Assembly (NCBI GenBank): GCA_902496125.1
Contig: CABUZU010000007.1
Span: forward strand, 1 to 32,500
Direction of reading: 5' to 3'
DNA from: an uncultured Lachnospiraceae bacterium
GTDB lineage: Bacteria; Bacillota; Clostridia; Lachnospirales; Lachnospiraceae
DNA: 32,500 bases
Below, in pieces: positions 15,360-24,076 of the stretch; position 1 is the first letter of the stretch; the number at the start of each line of letters is the position of its first letter. Under the pieces are notes generated by a model that was given only the letters and a program-made list of their open reading frames with translations, ran no database searches and was not told the origin of the DNA. Position numbers and translations under genes: made by a program.

Positions 15360-16520
15360 ATGAAAGAACAATTAAAGCAACAAGTAAAAAAAGCAGAAGA
15401 TGAGATTGCATCGTTAGCTGAAAAAGTTAGTGATGAGATTTTTAAGCATCCAGAACTTAGCGATAAAGAATATTTTTCTTCTAAATACTTAGCAAGTCTA
15501 ATGGAAAAAATGGGATTTGCTGTAACTTATCCCTATTTAGGAATAGAGACAGCATTTCGCTGCGTATATGGAGATGATGATGGCCCGAAGGTGGGATTTT
15601 TAGCGGAATATGATGCCTTGCCAGGATATGGAGTATCAGGTGATGAAGTAGCCCATGCTTGTGGTCACAATTGGATAGCCGCTAGCACTGTAGCGGCTTC
15701 TTTAGCGTTAAAAAAATTAAAAGATGAGGTTGGATTTAAAGGACAGATTATTTTAATTGGAACACCCGGAGAAGAACTCTATGGCAGAAAGGTCAATATG
15801 GCTAAGATGGGAGCCTTTGATGATTTAAATGCAGTATTTCAAATGCATTTAGATAAAGTTTCAAGTGTTGATACGAAGACTTTAGCGATAACGGATTTCT
15901 TATTTGAATTTTTTGGAAAGGCTTCTCATGCTTCGCAAAATCCGGAGCTAGGAATCAATGCATTAGATGCTTGTAATCTGACCTTTGCAGGAATTAATGC
16001 ACTTCGTCAACAATTGCCATCTGAGACAAGAATTCATGCAATTTATAAGGATGGTGGACAATCACCGAATATTATACCTTCTCATGCCTCTATGCATATT
16101 TTTATCAGAGCTGGGAATGTTGAGAGGTTAGAAAAAGTAGTCGAAAGAGTATTAAATATTGGTCGTGGAGCCGAGCTTATGACTGGAACTATTTTTAAAT
16201 ATACAAGGGCAGAGAATACCTATTCAGACCTCAAAAGAGATGCAAAGCTTGATGCTTATATGAAAGCAAATTTAGAGGATTTAGGGATTACAAAGTTGAC
16301 ACCAGGAGATTTATACCATGCGGTAAGTTCAGATATTGGAAATGTGTCCTATTGTTGTCCAACTTGTTATTGCACGTTAGGAACAGCAAATTTAACAAGT
16401 GCTAGGATTCATGAAAAAGAGTTTTTAAAGATTGTTAACTCACAAGGGGCATATCGATTGTTACATATTGCTGCAAAGGCAATGGCAATGTCAGCAATCG
16501 ATGTATACCTAGAGAATTAA
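15360..16520 (+). CDS. M20 family amidohydrolase (AbgB/M20D-like)
   Basis: The 386-residue protein resembles the M20D group of peptidases and amidohydrolases (AbgB, IAA-amino-acid hydrolase, HipO). Motifs are GFLAEYDALPG, the metal-binding HACGHN (H99-N104), GTPGEELYGRKV and a central FFGKASHASQNPELG, which matches the dimerisation domain. Such enzymes release an amino or aryl acid from N-acyl or amide conjugates, for example p-aminobenzoyl-glutamate. It lies between trpF and a polar amino-acid ABC transporter, which suggests hydrolysis of an imported amino-acid conjugate. The ATG at 15360 follows GAGGT. The exact substrate is not determined. Confidence 0.85.
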   Translation: MKEQLKQQVKKAEDEIASLAEKVSDEIFKHPELSDKEYFSSKYLASLMEKMGFAVTYPYLGIETAFRCVYGDDDGPKVGFLAEYDALPGYGVSGDEVAHACGHNWIAASTVAASLALKKLKDEVGFKGQIILIGTPGEELYGRKVNMAKMGAFDDLNAVFQMHLDKVSSVDTKTLAITDFLFEFFGKASHASQNPELGINALDACNLTFAGINALRQQLPSETRIHAIYKDGGQSPNIIPSHASMHIFIRAGNVERLEKVVERVLNIGRGAELMTGTIFKYTRAENTYSDLKRDAKLDAYMKANLEDLGITKLTPGDLYHAVSSDIGNVSYCCPTCYCTLGTANLTSARIHEKEFLKIVNSQGAYRLLHIAAKAMAMSAIDVYLEN

Positions 16521-16560
16521 ACATTATATATTATCAAAGAAATCATAGGAGGATTTTATT

Positions 16561-17433
16561 ATGAAAAAACAAGTAGTAGCAGTAGCTTTATGTGCAGCAT
16601 TAGCAGTAGGTAGCTTAGCAGGCTGCTCTAGCAATAGTAAAGAAACACAGGCAAGTGGTACACAAGCAAATGGAACACAAGCAAATGGAACACAGGCAAA
16701 TGCAGATAGTACACAGGCAAGTGGAGGAACTTTAAGAGTTTCTGTATCTCCTGACTTTGCTCCTTATGAATTTGAAGACCCATCTAAGAGTGGTCAGGAT
16801 AAATATGTAGGTGCTGATATGGAACTTGCTCGTTATATTGCAGAACAATTAGGAATGACATTAGATATTCAGCCAATGGATTTTGATGCTTGTCTTGCAG
16901 CAGTAACTCAAGGTAAAGTTGATTGTTCTATTAGCGGACTCTATCCAAGTGATGAAAGAAAACAGGTAGTAGATTTTACAGACCCATATTTTGATGATGC
17001 AGAGCAGTTAATTGTAGTTTCTAAAGATAATTTAGAAAAATACTCTACAGAAGAATCTTTTAAGGGTGAAACCATTGCAGCACAGAATGGTTCTGCACAG
17101 GCTACTATTGTACAAGATAAGATGAAAGATAGTAAATGCCAGTTAGTAAATAAGACAACAGATGGTATCCAGATGGTACGTTCTGGTAAGGCTGCTGGTG
17201 TGTTATTACAGGGTGTAATGGCTAAGTCTGTAATTGCAGGAGATGATTCATTAGCAGTATCTCCAGTTACTTATACAAACGATGAAGCAGAACTTGTAAT
17301 CGCTGTTAAAAAAGGAAATACAGACCTTACTAATAAATTAAATGAGGTAATTAAAAAAGTAAATGAAGAAAAACTTTATGACAAATGGGTAGTAGATGCA
17401 CAGGAATTAGCTTCTACCATTACCGATAAATAA
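16561..17433 (+). CDS. Amino-acid ABC transporter substrate-binding lipoprotein
   Basis: The 290-residue precursor has a signal peptide with lipobox LAGC (lipidated C22), then a low-complexity linker of about 33 residues, then a family 3 solute-binding domain (SVSPDFAPYEFED, GADMELARYIAEQLG, GKVDCSISGLYPSDERK). The family binds polar or charged amino acids. The linker is made of near-perfect five-residue repeats (see repeat at 16645). AGGAGG lies just upstream of ATG 16561. The permease and ATPase follow directly, so the three form one importer. Confidence 0.9.
   Translation: MKKQVVAVALCAALAVGSLAGCSSNSKETQASGTQANGTQANGTQANADSTQASGGTLRVSVSPDFAPYEFEDPSKSGQDKYVGADMELARYIAEQLGMTLDIQPMDFDACLAAVTQGKVDCSISGLYPSDERKQVVDFTDPYFDDAEQLIVVSKDNLEKYSTEESFKGETIAAQNGSAQATIVQDKMKDSKCQLVNKTTDGIQMVRSGKAAGVLLQGVMAKSVIAGDDSLAVSPVTYTNDEAELVIAVKKGNTDLTNKLNEVIKKVNEEKLYDKWVVDAQELASTITDK
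16645..16724 (+). repeat. 15-bp tandem repeat encoding the lipoprotein linker
   Basis: Units of the type ACACAAGCAAATGGA (TQANG) start at 16645, 16660 (exact), 16675 (exact) and 16690 (partial). After a 9-bp interruption a further unit starts at 16711. Such repeats vary in number by replication slippage, changing only linker length. Confidence 0.75.
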
Positions 17434-17450
17434 GGTTTTGAGGTATAAAG

Positions 17451-18110
17451 ATGCTTGATAACTTTCAAATGATTCTAACAAGGTATTCTGATTTATTTAT
17501 AAAAGGTATCGGATATACCTTGTTACTTGCACTGATTGCAGTAGTATTTGGTACGATTTTTGGTACGTTATTATCTCTTATGAAGATGAGTAAGAATAAG
17601 GTATTATCGACCATTGCTACCGCATATATTGAACTTTTTAGAAACACACCACTATTACTACAACTATATATTTTCTTTTTCTTACTTCCAGAGATTGGAG
17701 TAAATTTATCTCCATTTATGGCAGTATCCGTAGGTTTAGTTGGTAATACCACTGCATATATTTCAGAAATTATTCGTTCTGGTATTCAGGCAGTAGATAA
17801 GGGACAGATGGAAGCTGCTAGAAGTTTGGGACTTAATTATTCGCAGGCTATGAGAAAGGTTGTTTTACCACAGGCAATGAAAAACATCTTGCCAGCACTC
17901 GCGAATGAATTTGTAACCGATATTAAAGAAACTTCCCTTGCATCTACTTTCTTTGTAGGAGATTTAATGACTGCTTATCGTAGTATTAATGGAGCAATTT
18001 ATTTAACACTTGAACCACTATTTGTAGTAGGTGTTATTTATTTTATCCTATCCTTTACACTTAGTAAGGCAGTAGCTTACTTAGAAAGGAGATTAAGTGC
18101 AGATGAGTAA
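17451..18110 (+). CDS. Amino-acid ABC transporter permease
   Basis: The 219-residue integral membrane protein has about five membrane segments. Its signatures are those of the HisM/GlnP family: ELFRNTPLLLQLYIFFF in the N-terminal half and the EAA loop EAARSLGLNYSQAMRKVVLPQAMKNILPALANEF, which docks to the ATPase. It begins 17 bp after the lipoprotein gene. Its last bases overlap the ATPase start by 8 bp, so translation is probably coupled. Confidence 0.92.
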   Translation: MLDNFQMILTRYSDLFIKGIGYTLLLALIAVVFGTIFGTLLSLMKMSKNKVLSTIATAYIELFRNTPLLLQLYIFFFLLPEIGVNLSPFMAVSVGLVGNTTAYISEIIRSGIQAVDKGQMEAARSLGLNYSQAMRKVVLPQAMKNILPALANEFVTDIKETSLASTFFVGDLMTAYRSINGAIYLTLEPLFVVGVIYFILSFTLSKAVAYLERRLSADE

Positions 18111-18843
18111 CAATAATGAAATGATTCGTTTTGAACATATTTCTAAGAAATTTGGTAATTTAGAAGTATTAAAGGATGTAACCGAAGAAGTAAAAAATGG
18201 TGAAATCGTAAGTTTGATTGGACCTTCTGGTTCTGGTAAATCCACTCTTCTTCGTTGTATGAATTTATTAGAAGTACCAACTTCTGGTAGAATTTTATTA
18301 AAGGGTGAAGATATTACAGCAAAGGGTGTGGATATCAATGTTCATAGACAGAAGATGGGAATGGTATTCCAACATTTTAATGTATTTCCGAATATGTCTG
18401 TAGAAGAAAATATCACAATGGCACCAATACTTCTAGGTAAGAAGAATAAAGATGAAGCACACAAACAGGCGATGGACTTGTTAGATAAAGTAGGACTTCG
18501 TGATAAAGCCGATGTAAGACCTACAAAGCTTTCAGGTGGACAAAAGCAACGTCTTGCAATTGTACGTGCACTTGCAATGGAACCAGAAGTCATGTTGTTT
18601 GATGAGCCTACTTCTGCACTAGATCCAGAAATGGTTGGTGAAGTTTTAAGCGTTATCAAAAGTCTTGCTGATACAGGTATGACAATGATGATTGTAACTC
18701 ATGAGATGGGATTTGCAAGAGAGATTTCAGATCGAGTTTTATTTATGAATGATGGAATTATTGCTGAATCTGGTACGCCAGATAAGGTGTTTGAAAGCCC
18801 AGATAATCCACGTTTAAAAGAATTTTTAAGTAAAGTATTATAA
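18103..18843 (+). CDS. Amino-acid ABC transporter ATP-binding protein
   Basis: The 246-residue ATPase is GlnQ/HisP-like. It has Walker A GPSGSGKST, signature LSGGQKQR, Walker B VMLFDEPTSALD and the switch His in IVTHEMG. Length is normal. ATG 18103 overlaps the permease stop by 8 bp; GTG 18097, nearer the AAGGAG at 18086-18091, is an alternative start. It is the last gene of the trpF-M20-ABC cluster, before a terminator. Confidence 0.92.
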   Translation: MSNNNEMIRFEHISKKFGNLEVLKDVTEEVKNGEIVSLIGPSGSGKSTLLRCMNLLEVPTSGRILLKGEDITAKGVDINVHRQKMGMVFQHFNVFPNMSVEENITMAPILLGKKNKDEAHKQAMDLLDKVGLRDKADVRPTKLSGGQKQRLAIVRALAMEPEVMLFDEPTSALDPEMVGEVLSVIKSLADTGMTMMIVTHEMGFAREISDRVLFMNDGIIAESGTPDKVFESPDNPRLKEFLSKVL

Positions 18844-18848
18844 AGAAG

Positions 18849-18877
18849 TGGGGATGCAATTTTGCATCCCCATTTTT
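18849..18877. terminator. Rho-independent terminator
   Basis: TGGGGATGCAA (18849-18859) pairs with TTGCATCCCCA (18862-18872), followed by five T residues. It ends the ABC operon and abuts the stop of the convergent SDR gene. Confidence 0.85.
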
Positions 18878-19613
18878 AAATCCAACCGCCATCAAAGGCA
18901 ATAACCTGTCCGGTTAAATAATTATCAGATTCCATTAGTTGCCAAATCAGTCTAGCAACTTCTGAAACTGTACCCATACGACCATATGGGATTTCTTGTT
19001 CTAATTGTTCTCGGTCTTCTCGTGATAAAAATTTATTCATATCGGTGTCAATCGCACCACAAGCAATTGCATTTACCTGGATATTGCTAGGAGCAACCTC
19101 CTTAGCTAGAGAGCGAGTAAGTGCATTAAGTCCTCCTTTTGTAGCAGAATAAGCAACCTCGCAAGAAGCACCTACAATGCCCCAAACAGAAGAAATATTA
19201 ATAATCTTTCCTTGATGCTTGTGAATCATATCTGGTAAAGATAAATTAATACAATTATAAACGGATGTTAAATTCGAAGATAAAATATAATTCCATTCAT
19301 CTGGCATCATATCTTGAAACAGTCCAATATGAGAAACTGCTGCATTATTAATAAGGACTTCAATTTCCCCAATTTCTTCTCTTACTTTTGTAATAAATTC
19401 ACGACTTGTATTATAATCACCAATATCCCCTATAAACGTACTACAAGGGACTCCATTTCTTTCTGCTTTATTTTTTAATTCCTGTAAATAAACTTCGTTT
19501 TCAGGATTACAGCAACAGATGCCAATTGGGCAACCTTTTTCAATTAAAAATTTTGCTGTTGAATATCCAATTCCACGAGAAGCACCAGTAAGAATTGTAA
19601 CGGGTTTATCCAT
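18876..19613 (-). CDS. Short-chain dehydrogenase/reductase (FabG-like)
   Basis: This 245-residue classical SDR has the nucleotide-binding TGASRGIG near the N-terminus, NNAAVSHIG, and the catalytic Ser...Tyr-x3-Lys (SSVWGIVGASCEVAYSATKGG). The C-terminal QVIAFDGGWI is typical of FabG. It could be a 3-oxoacyl-ACP reductase or another NAD(P)H ketoreductase. No other fatty-acid genes are nearby, so fabG is not assigned. The start is supported by AGGAGG (minus strand) just upstream of 19613. Confidence 0.85.
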   Translation of the reverse strand: MDKPVTILTGASRGIGYSTAKFLIEKGCPIGICCCNPENEVYLQELKNKAERNGVPCSTFIGDIGDYNTSREFITKVREEIGEIEVLINNAAVSHIGLFQDMMPDEWNYILSSNLTSVYNCINLSLPDMIHKHQGKIINISSVWGIVGASCEVAYSATKGGLNALTRSLAKEVAPSNIQVNAIACGAIDTDMNKFLSREDREQLEQEIPYGRMGTVSEVARLIWQLMESDNYLTGQVIAFDGGWI

Positions 19614-19669
19614 AATTTACCTCCTGGCTTAAATTTTAGTCTAGTATACCACATAATTTTATAAAATAG

Positions 19670-19698
19670 TTGACAAAATTATTAAAAGTAAGTTAAGT
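19670..19698 (+). promoter_or_regulatory. Possible promoter of trxB
   Basis: A consensus -35, TTGACA (19670-19675), is followed 17 bp later by a poor -10, TTAAGT (19693-19698). The assignment is weak on the -10 side. Confidence 0.35.
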
Positions 19699-19721
19699 TA
19701 GACACATTAGGAGGTATTGTG

Positions 19722-20642
19722 ATGAGTGAAATATATGATTTAGTAATTGTTGGTGGAGGACCGGCAGGTTTAACTGCTGCCATTTATGCACAAAGAGCTA
19801 GGTTAAAAACCATTGTATTAGAACAAAATTATATGTGTGGGGGTCAAGTGATTAATACCTATGAAGTAGATAATTATCCAGGACTGCCAGGAATCAATGG
19901 ATTTGATTTATCAGAGAAATTCAAAAAACATGCCGACCAATTAGAAGCAAAGTTTGCCGAGGTAGAGGTAAGTGGTGTGACGATTGGTGGAAATGTAAAA
20001 ATAGTACACACTAGTGAAGGCGATTATAAGACAAAGGCTTTGTTAATTGCAAGTGGATGCCATCATAAGAAGTTAGGAATTGATGGAGAAGAGGAACTTG
20101 CAGGTATGGGTGTAAGCTATTGTGCAACCTGTGATGGAGCTTTTTTTAGAGAACGAACAACTGCTGTTGTAGGTGGTGGTGATGTAGCGGTAGAAGATGC
20201 GATTTTTCTAGCAAGACTTTGTAAGAAAGTTTATTTAATTCATCGAAGAGATGAACTTCGAGCTGCAAAGAGTCTACAGGAAAAATTAAAAGAATTACCC
20301 AATGTAGAAATTATCTGGGATAGTGTCGTAAAACAGATTGATGGAAAGGATAGTGTAGAGTCTATACAGATTCAGAATGTAAAGACAAAAGAAGATAAGA
20401 GGTTAGGAGTAGATGGTATTTTTATTGCAGTAGGAATTGAACCAGAAATCAAGGCTTTTGCTGGATTAGTTGCACAAGATGAGAGTGGATATCTTATTGC
20501 AGGAGAAGATGGAAAGACTTCGGTTGATGGAATCTTTGTCGCAGGAGATGTAAGAACAAAGCCACTTCGACAGATTGTAACAGCCACGTCAGATGGTGCA
20601 AATGCTGTTGCATCCATTGAACGATATTTGATGAATTGGTAA
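19722..20642 (+). CDS. trxB: Thioredoxin reductase
   Basis: The 306-residue flavoprotein has the FAD-binding GGGPAGLTAAIYAQRA, redox-active CATCDG, NADPH-binding GGGDVAVEDA and the C-terminal FAD motif GIFVAGDVRTKPLRQ. It reduces thioredoxin with NADPH. ATG 19722 follows AGGAGGT (19709-19715); the GTG at 19719 is in frame but less well spaced. No thioredoxin gene is adjacent. Confidence 0.93.
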   Translation: MSEIYDLVIVGGGPAGLTAAIYAQRARLKTIVLEQNYMCGGQVINTYEVDNYPGLPGINGFDLSEKFKKHADQLEAKFAEVEVSGVTIGGNVKIVHTSEGDYKTKALLIASGCHHKKLGIDGEEELAGMGVSYCATCDGAFFRERTTAVVGGGDVAVEDAIFLARLCKKVYLIHRRDELRAAKSLQEKLKELPNVEIIWDSVVKQIDGKDSVESIQIQNVKTKEDKRLGVDGIFIAVGIEPEIKAFAGLVAQDESGYLIAGEDGKTSVDGIFVAGDVRTKPLRQIVTATSDGANAVASIERYLMNW

Positions 20643-20644
20643 AA

Positions 20645-20671
20645 AAATAGAGGAAGCAAGTTTTGCTTCCC
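20645..20671 (-). terminator. Terminator of hpf
   Basis: GGAAGCAA and TTGCTTCC (20652-20670) form an 8-bp stem. The A-run at 20641-20647 is a T-run on the minus strand, so it ends hpf. It may also affect trxB transcripts, but there is no T-run on the + strand. Confidence 0.65.
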
Positions 20672-20686
20672 CTATAAGTAAATTCA

Positions 20687-21217
20687 TTAACATTCCGGTT
20701 CAATTAAACCATAATTATTTCCTTTACGCTTATAAACGACATTGATTTCATCTGTTTGGGCGTTACGGAAAACAAAGAAACTATGTCCTAAAAGTTCCAT
20801 CTGAAGGCAAGCTTCTTCAGGATCCATTGGTTTAACTGCAAATCTCTTAGAACGAACGATTTGAATGGATTCAGGCTCATTGTCGAATTCTTCTTCTAAA
20901 AATGCTTGGCTAAAATCAGCTGCATTCTGTTTAGCTGCTACTAATTTATTTTTATATTTCTTAAGCTGACGTTCGATAACTTCTTCTACTAAGTCAATGG
21001 ATACATACATATCTGTACTAACCTGTTCAGAACGAATGATATTTCCTTTAACTGGAATAGTAACTTCAATCTTCTGGCGATCTTTTTCTACACTGAGTGT
21101 TACATTAACAATAGTATCTGGCTTAAAATATTTCTCAAGCTTGCCAAGCTTGTCTTCAACGGCGGATTTAAGTCCCTCTGTAACATTAATGTTGCGACCT
21201 GTAATGATAAAACGCAT
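20687..21217 (-). CDS. hpf: Ribosome hibernation promoting factor, long form
   Basis: The 176-residue protein has an N-terminal S30AE/RaiA domain (about 1-100, MRFIITGRNINVTEGLK...) and a C-terminal dimerisation domain (about 120-176, RSKRFAVKPMDPEEACLQMELLGHSFFVF), the arrangement of long HPF that forms 100S ribosome dimers in stationary phase. ATG 21217 follows AAAGGAG by 8 bp; an in-frame GTG at 21226 lies inside the ribosome site. It is transcribed divergently from secA, an order common in clostridia. Confidence 0.92.
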   Translation of the reverse strand: MRFIITGRNINVTEGLKSAVEDKLGKLEKYFKPDTIVNVTLSVEKDRQKIEVTIPVKGNIIRSEQVSTDMYVSIDLVEEVIERQLKKYKNKLVAAKQNAADFSQAFLEEEFDNEPESIQIVRSKRFAVKPMDPEEACLQMELLGHSFFVFRNAQTDEINVVYKRKGNNYGLIEPEC

Positions 21218-21294
21218 AAAATCCACTCCTTTACTATAAGTTGTCCAGATTAATGTCTGTCAATTCAAATAAATAACAGAAATAATCTATCAAT

Positions 21295-21323
21295 AATATA
21301 ACATAGATTTTGTTTTCTTTCAA
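21295..21323 (-). promoter_or_regulatory. Promoter of hpf
   Basis: On the minus strand, TTGAAA (+ 21318-21323), 17 bp, TATATT (+ 21295-21300). The leader is about 70 nt. Confidence 0.5.
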
Positions 21324-21361
21324 GTGTTAAAGAGAAATTTTATTGGAAAATATAGAATCGG

Positions 21362-21390
21362 TTGAATAATAATTTAAGAAGTGTTACAAT
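21362..21390 (+). promoter_or_regulatory. Promoter of secA
   Basis: TTGAAT (21362-21367), 17 bp, TACAAT (21385-21390). Confidence 0.55.
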
Positions 21391-21436
21391 ACACTTTGAC
21401 TAAAAATAAGTAAAAGAAAAATTCTGGAGGTATAGA

Positions 21437-24013
21437 ATGGGACTGATCCAAAAATTATTCGGTTCATATAGTGAGCGAGAGTTGAAGTTAATTCGACCAG
21501 TTGTACAAAAGATTGTTGATTTAAGACCACAGATGCAAGCTCTGTCTGATGAAGAACTTAAGAATAAAACAGAAGAATTTAAAGAACGTTATAAGAATGG
21601 TGAAACGTTAGATGATTTATTACCAGAAGCTTATGCAGCAGTCCGAGAAGGTGCAAAGAGAGCTTTAAATATGGAACCTTATGAAGTGCAATTAATTGGT
21701 GGTGTTATTTTACATCAAGGAAGAATTGCAGAGATGAAGACTGGTGAAGGTAAGACATTAGTATCTACACTTCCTGCATATTTAAATGCCCTAACAGGCC
21801 GTGGCGTTCATGTTGTTACTGTCAATGATTATTTAGCACAACGTGATGCTGAATGGATGGGACAGGTACATCGCTTTATGGGACTTTCTGTTGGCGTTGT
21901 TTTAAATAGTATGAATAATGATGAACGTCGTGAAGCTTATGCTTGCGATATTACTTATGTAACCAATAACGAATTAGGTTTTGATTACTTAAGAGATAAT
22001 ATGGTTTTATATAAGAAAGACTTAGTATTAAGAGATTTATATTTTGCTATCATCGATGAGGTTGACTCAGTATTAATTGATGAAGCTAGAACTCCTCTTA
22101 TTATTTCTGGTCGTGGTGAGAAATCCACAGAGCTTTATGACCAGTGTGACCGTCTTGCTCGAATAATGGAAAAGGGTACATTTAGACCTGAGCTTACAAA
22201 GATGGAGCTTCTTATGAGTGAAGATCCAGATGCGGATGAAGATGGTGATTTTATTGTTAATGAAAAGGATAAAATTGTAACATTGACACAACAAGGTATC
22301 AAGAGAGTAGAACAGTTCTTTAAAATTGATAACCTTGCAGATGCAGAAAATGTAGAAATCCAGCACAATATTATTTTAGCACTAAGAGCTCATCATTTAA
22401 TGCATGAAGGTCATGATTATATTGTAAAAGATGATGAAGTTTTAATTATTGATGAATTTACCGGTCGTATTATGCCTGGTCGTCGTTATTCTGATGGTCT
22501 TCATCAGGCAATTGAAGCAAAAGAGCATGTAAAAGTTAAAAGAGAAAACAAAACAATTGCAACAATTACATTCCAAAACTTCTTTAATAAATTTGAGAAG
22601 AAATCTGGTATGACTGGTACTGCTATGACAGAAGCAAAAGAATTCCAAGATATTTATGGAATGGACGTTGTAGAGGTTCCTACGAATTTACCAGTTATTC
22701 GTAAGGATTTAGAAGATGCTGTATATAAGACAAAAGAAGAAAAATACAATGCAGTAGTAGAAGAAGTAATAAAGGCTCATGAAAAAGGTCAGCCAGTATT
22801 AGTAGGTACAATTGCAGTTCAGACAACAGAATTACTTCATAAGATGTTAGTAAAAAAAGGTATCCGCAATGTAGAAGTTTTAAATGCTAAGATGCATGAA
22901 AGAGAAGCAAGTATCGTTGCACAGGCAGGTATTCATGGTGCGGTAACAATTGCGACGAATATGGCAGGTCGTGGTACGGATATTAAATTAGACGATGAAG
23001 CAAAGGCAGCAGGTGGACTTAAGATTATTGGTACAGAACGTCATGAATCTAGACGTATTGATAATCAGCTTCGTGGTCGTGCAGGTCGTCAAGGAGATCC
23101 TGGTGAATCAAAATTCTATATTTCACTAGAAGATGATTTAATGCGCTTATTTGGTTCTGAGAAGTTAATGGGAATATTTAATTCTATTGCATTACCAGGA
23201 GAAGAAATTTCTCATAAGTCTTTAACCAAGGCTATTCAGAAAGCACAAGAGAAGATTGAGCACAATAACTTTGCAATTCGTAAGAATTTATTAGAGTATG
23301 ACCAAGTAAATAATGAACAAAGAGAAATTATTTATGGAGAGCGTCGTAAAGTATTAGATGGTGAAAACATGAGAGATAATATCATCAAGATGATTCAAGA
23401 TGATATTGATAGTGCAGTAGATATGACCATTCCAGAGGATTCTTCTTCAGATGAATGGAATTTTGCAGAGCTTTCAGCACTTTTAACACAGACAATTCCA
23501 ATGTCCTTTAAGTTTACAGAACAAGAATTAGAGGATATGAATAAAGGACAGTTAAAGCAAATCTTAAAAGAGAGAGCGGTTAAACTATATGAAGCAAAAG
23601 AAGCTGAGTTCCCTAATCAAGAAATGATGCGTGAAATTGAGCGTATTTTCTTACTTCGTACAATTGATAGTAAGTGGATGGAACATATCGATGATATGGA
23701 ACAACTTCGTCAAGGTATTGGTTTACAAGCTTATGGTCAAAGAGACCCACTTGTTGAATACAAGATGGCAGCTTTTGATATGTTTGATAGTATGATTGCT
23801 AGTATTCAAGAGCAAACAGTAAGACTTTTATATCATGTAACACCAAGACAGCCAGAAGAAAGAAAGGCTGTTGTAAAAGTAGTTGGTACCAATAAGGATG
23901 ATACAGCAGTAAGTCGTACTGTTAAAAGAGAAAGTAAAAAAATCCAGCCAAATGATCCATGCCCTTGTGGTTCAGGCAAAAAGTATAAAAAATGTTGTGG
24001 TAGAGCAATCTAA
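21437..24013 (+). CDS. secA: Preprotein translocase ATPase SecA
   Basis: The 858-residue motor drives protein export through SecYEG. It has Walker A MKTGEGKTL in NBD1, Walker B IIDEVDSVLIDEARTPL, the helicase-like NMAGRGTDIKL and LRGRAGRQGDPG motifs in NBD2, and a C-terminal metal-binding tail, CPCGSGKKYKKCCG. Length is normal for a short-linker clostridial SecA. GGAGG lies just upstream of ATG 21437. prfB follows after 63 bp, as in many Firmicutes. Confidence 0.97.
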   Translation: MGLIQKLFGSYSERELKLIRPVVQKIVDLRPQMQALSDEELKNKTEEFKERYKNGETLDDLLPEAYAAVREGAKRALNMEPYEVQLIGGVILHQGRIAEMKTGEGKTLVSTLPAYLNALTGRGVHVVTVNDYLAQRDAEWMGQVHRFMGLSVGVVLNSMNNDERREAYACDITYVTNNELGFDYLRDNMVLYKKDLVLRDLYFAIIDEVDSVLIDEARTPLIISGRGEKSTELYDQCDRLARIMEKGTFRPELTKMELLMSEDPDADEDGDFIVNEKDKIVTLTQQGIKRVEQFFKIDNLADAENVEIQHNIILALRAHHLMHEGHDYIVKDDEVLIIDEFTGRIMPGRRYSDGLHQAIEAKEHVKVKRENKTIATITFQNFFNKFEKKSGMTGTAMTEAKEFQDIYGMDVVEVPTNLPVIRKDLEDAVYKTKEEKYNAVVEEVIKAHEKGQPVLVGTIAVQTTELLHKMLVKKGIRNVEVLNAKMHEREASIVAQAGIHGAVTIATNMAGRGTDIKLDDEAKAAGGLKIIGTERHESRRIDNQLRGRAGRQGDPGESKFYISLEDDLMRLFGSEKLMGIFNSIALPGEEISHKSLTKAIQKAQEKIEHNNFAIRKNLLEYDQVNNEQREIIYGERRKVLDGENMRDNIIKMIQDDIDSAVDMTIPEDSSSDEWNFAELSALLTQTIPMSFKFTEQELEDMNKGQLKQILKERAVKLYEAKEAEFPNQEMMREIERIFLLRTIDSKWMEHIDDMEQLRQGIGLQAYGQRDPLVEYKMAAFDMFDSMIASIQEQTVRLLYHVTPRQPEERKAVVKVVGTNKDDTAVSRTVKRESKKIQPNDPCPCGSGKKYKKCCGRAI

Positions 24014-24049
24014 TGATACCAGGGTCAAAAGGTTAAGAATCTGGTATCA
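24014..24049 (+). other. Stem-loop between secA and prfB
   Basis: TGATACCAG (24014-24022) pairs perfectly with CTGGTATCA (24041-24049) across an 18-base loop. No T-run follows, so it is not a classical terminator. It could be an mRNA processing or stabilising element. Confidence 0.4.
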
Positions 24050-24076
24050 AAACATTTGATAGAAAGAGGTGAAATA

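Noticed and set aside
14950..15411. Minus-strand open frames opposite trpF and the M20 gene
   Set aside because: Leu/His/Ser-rich antisense translations of clear genes.
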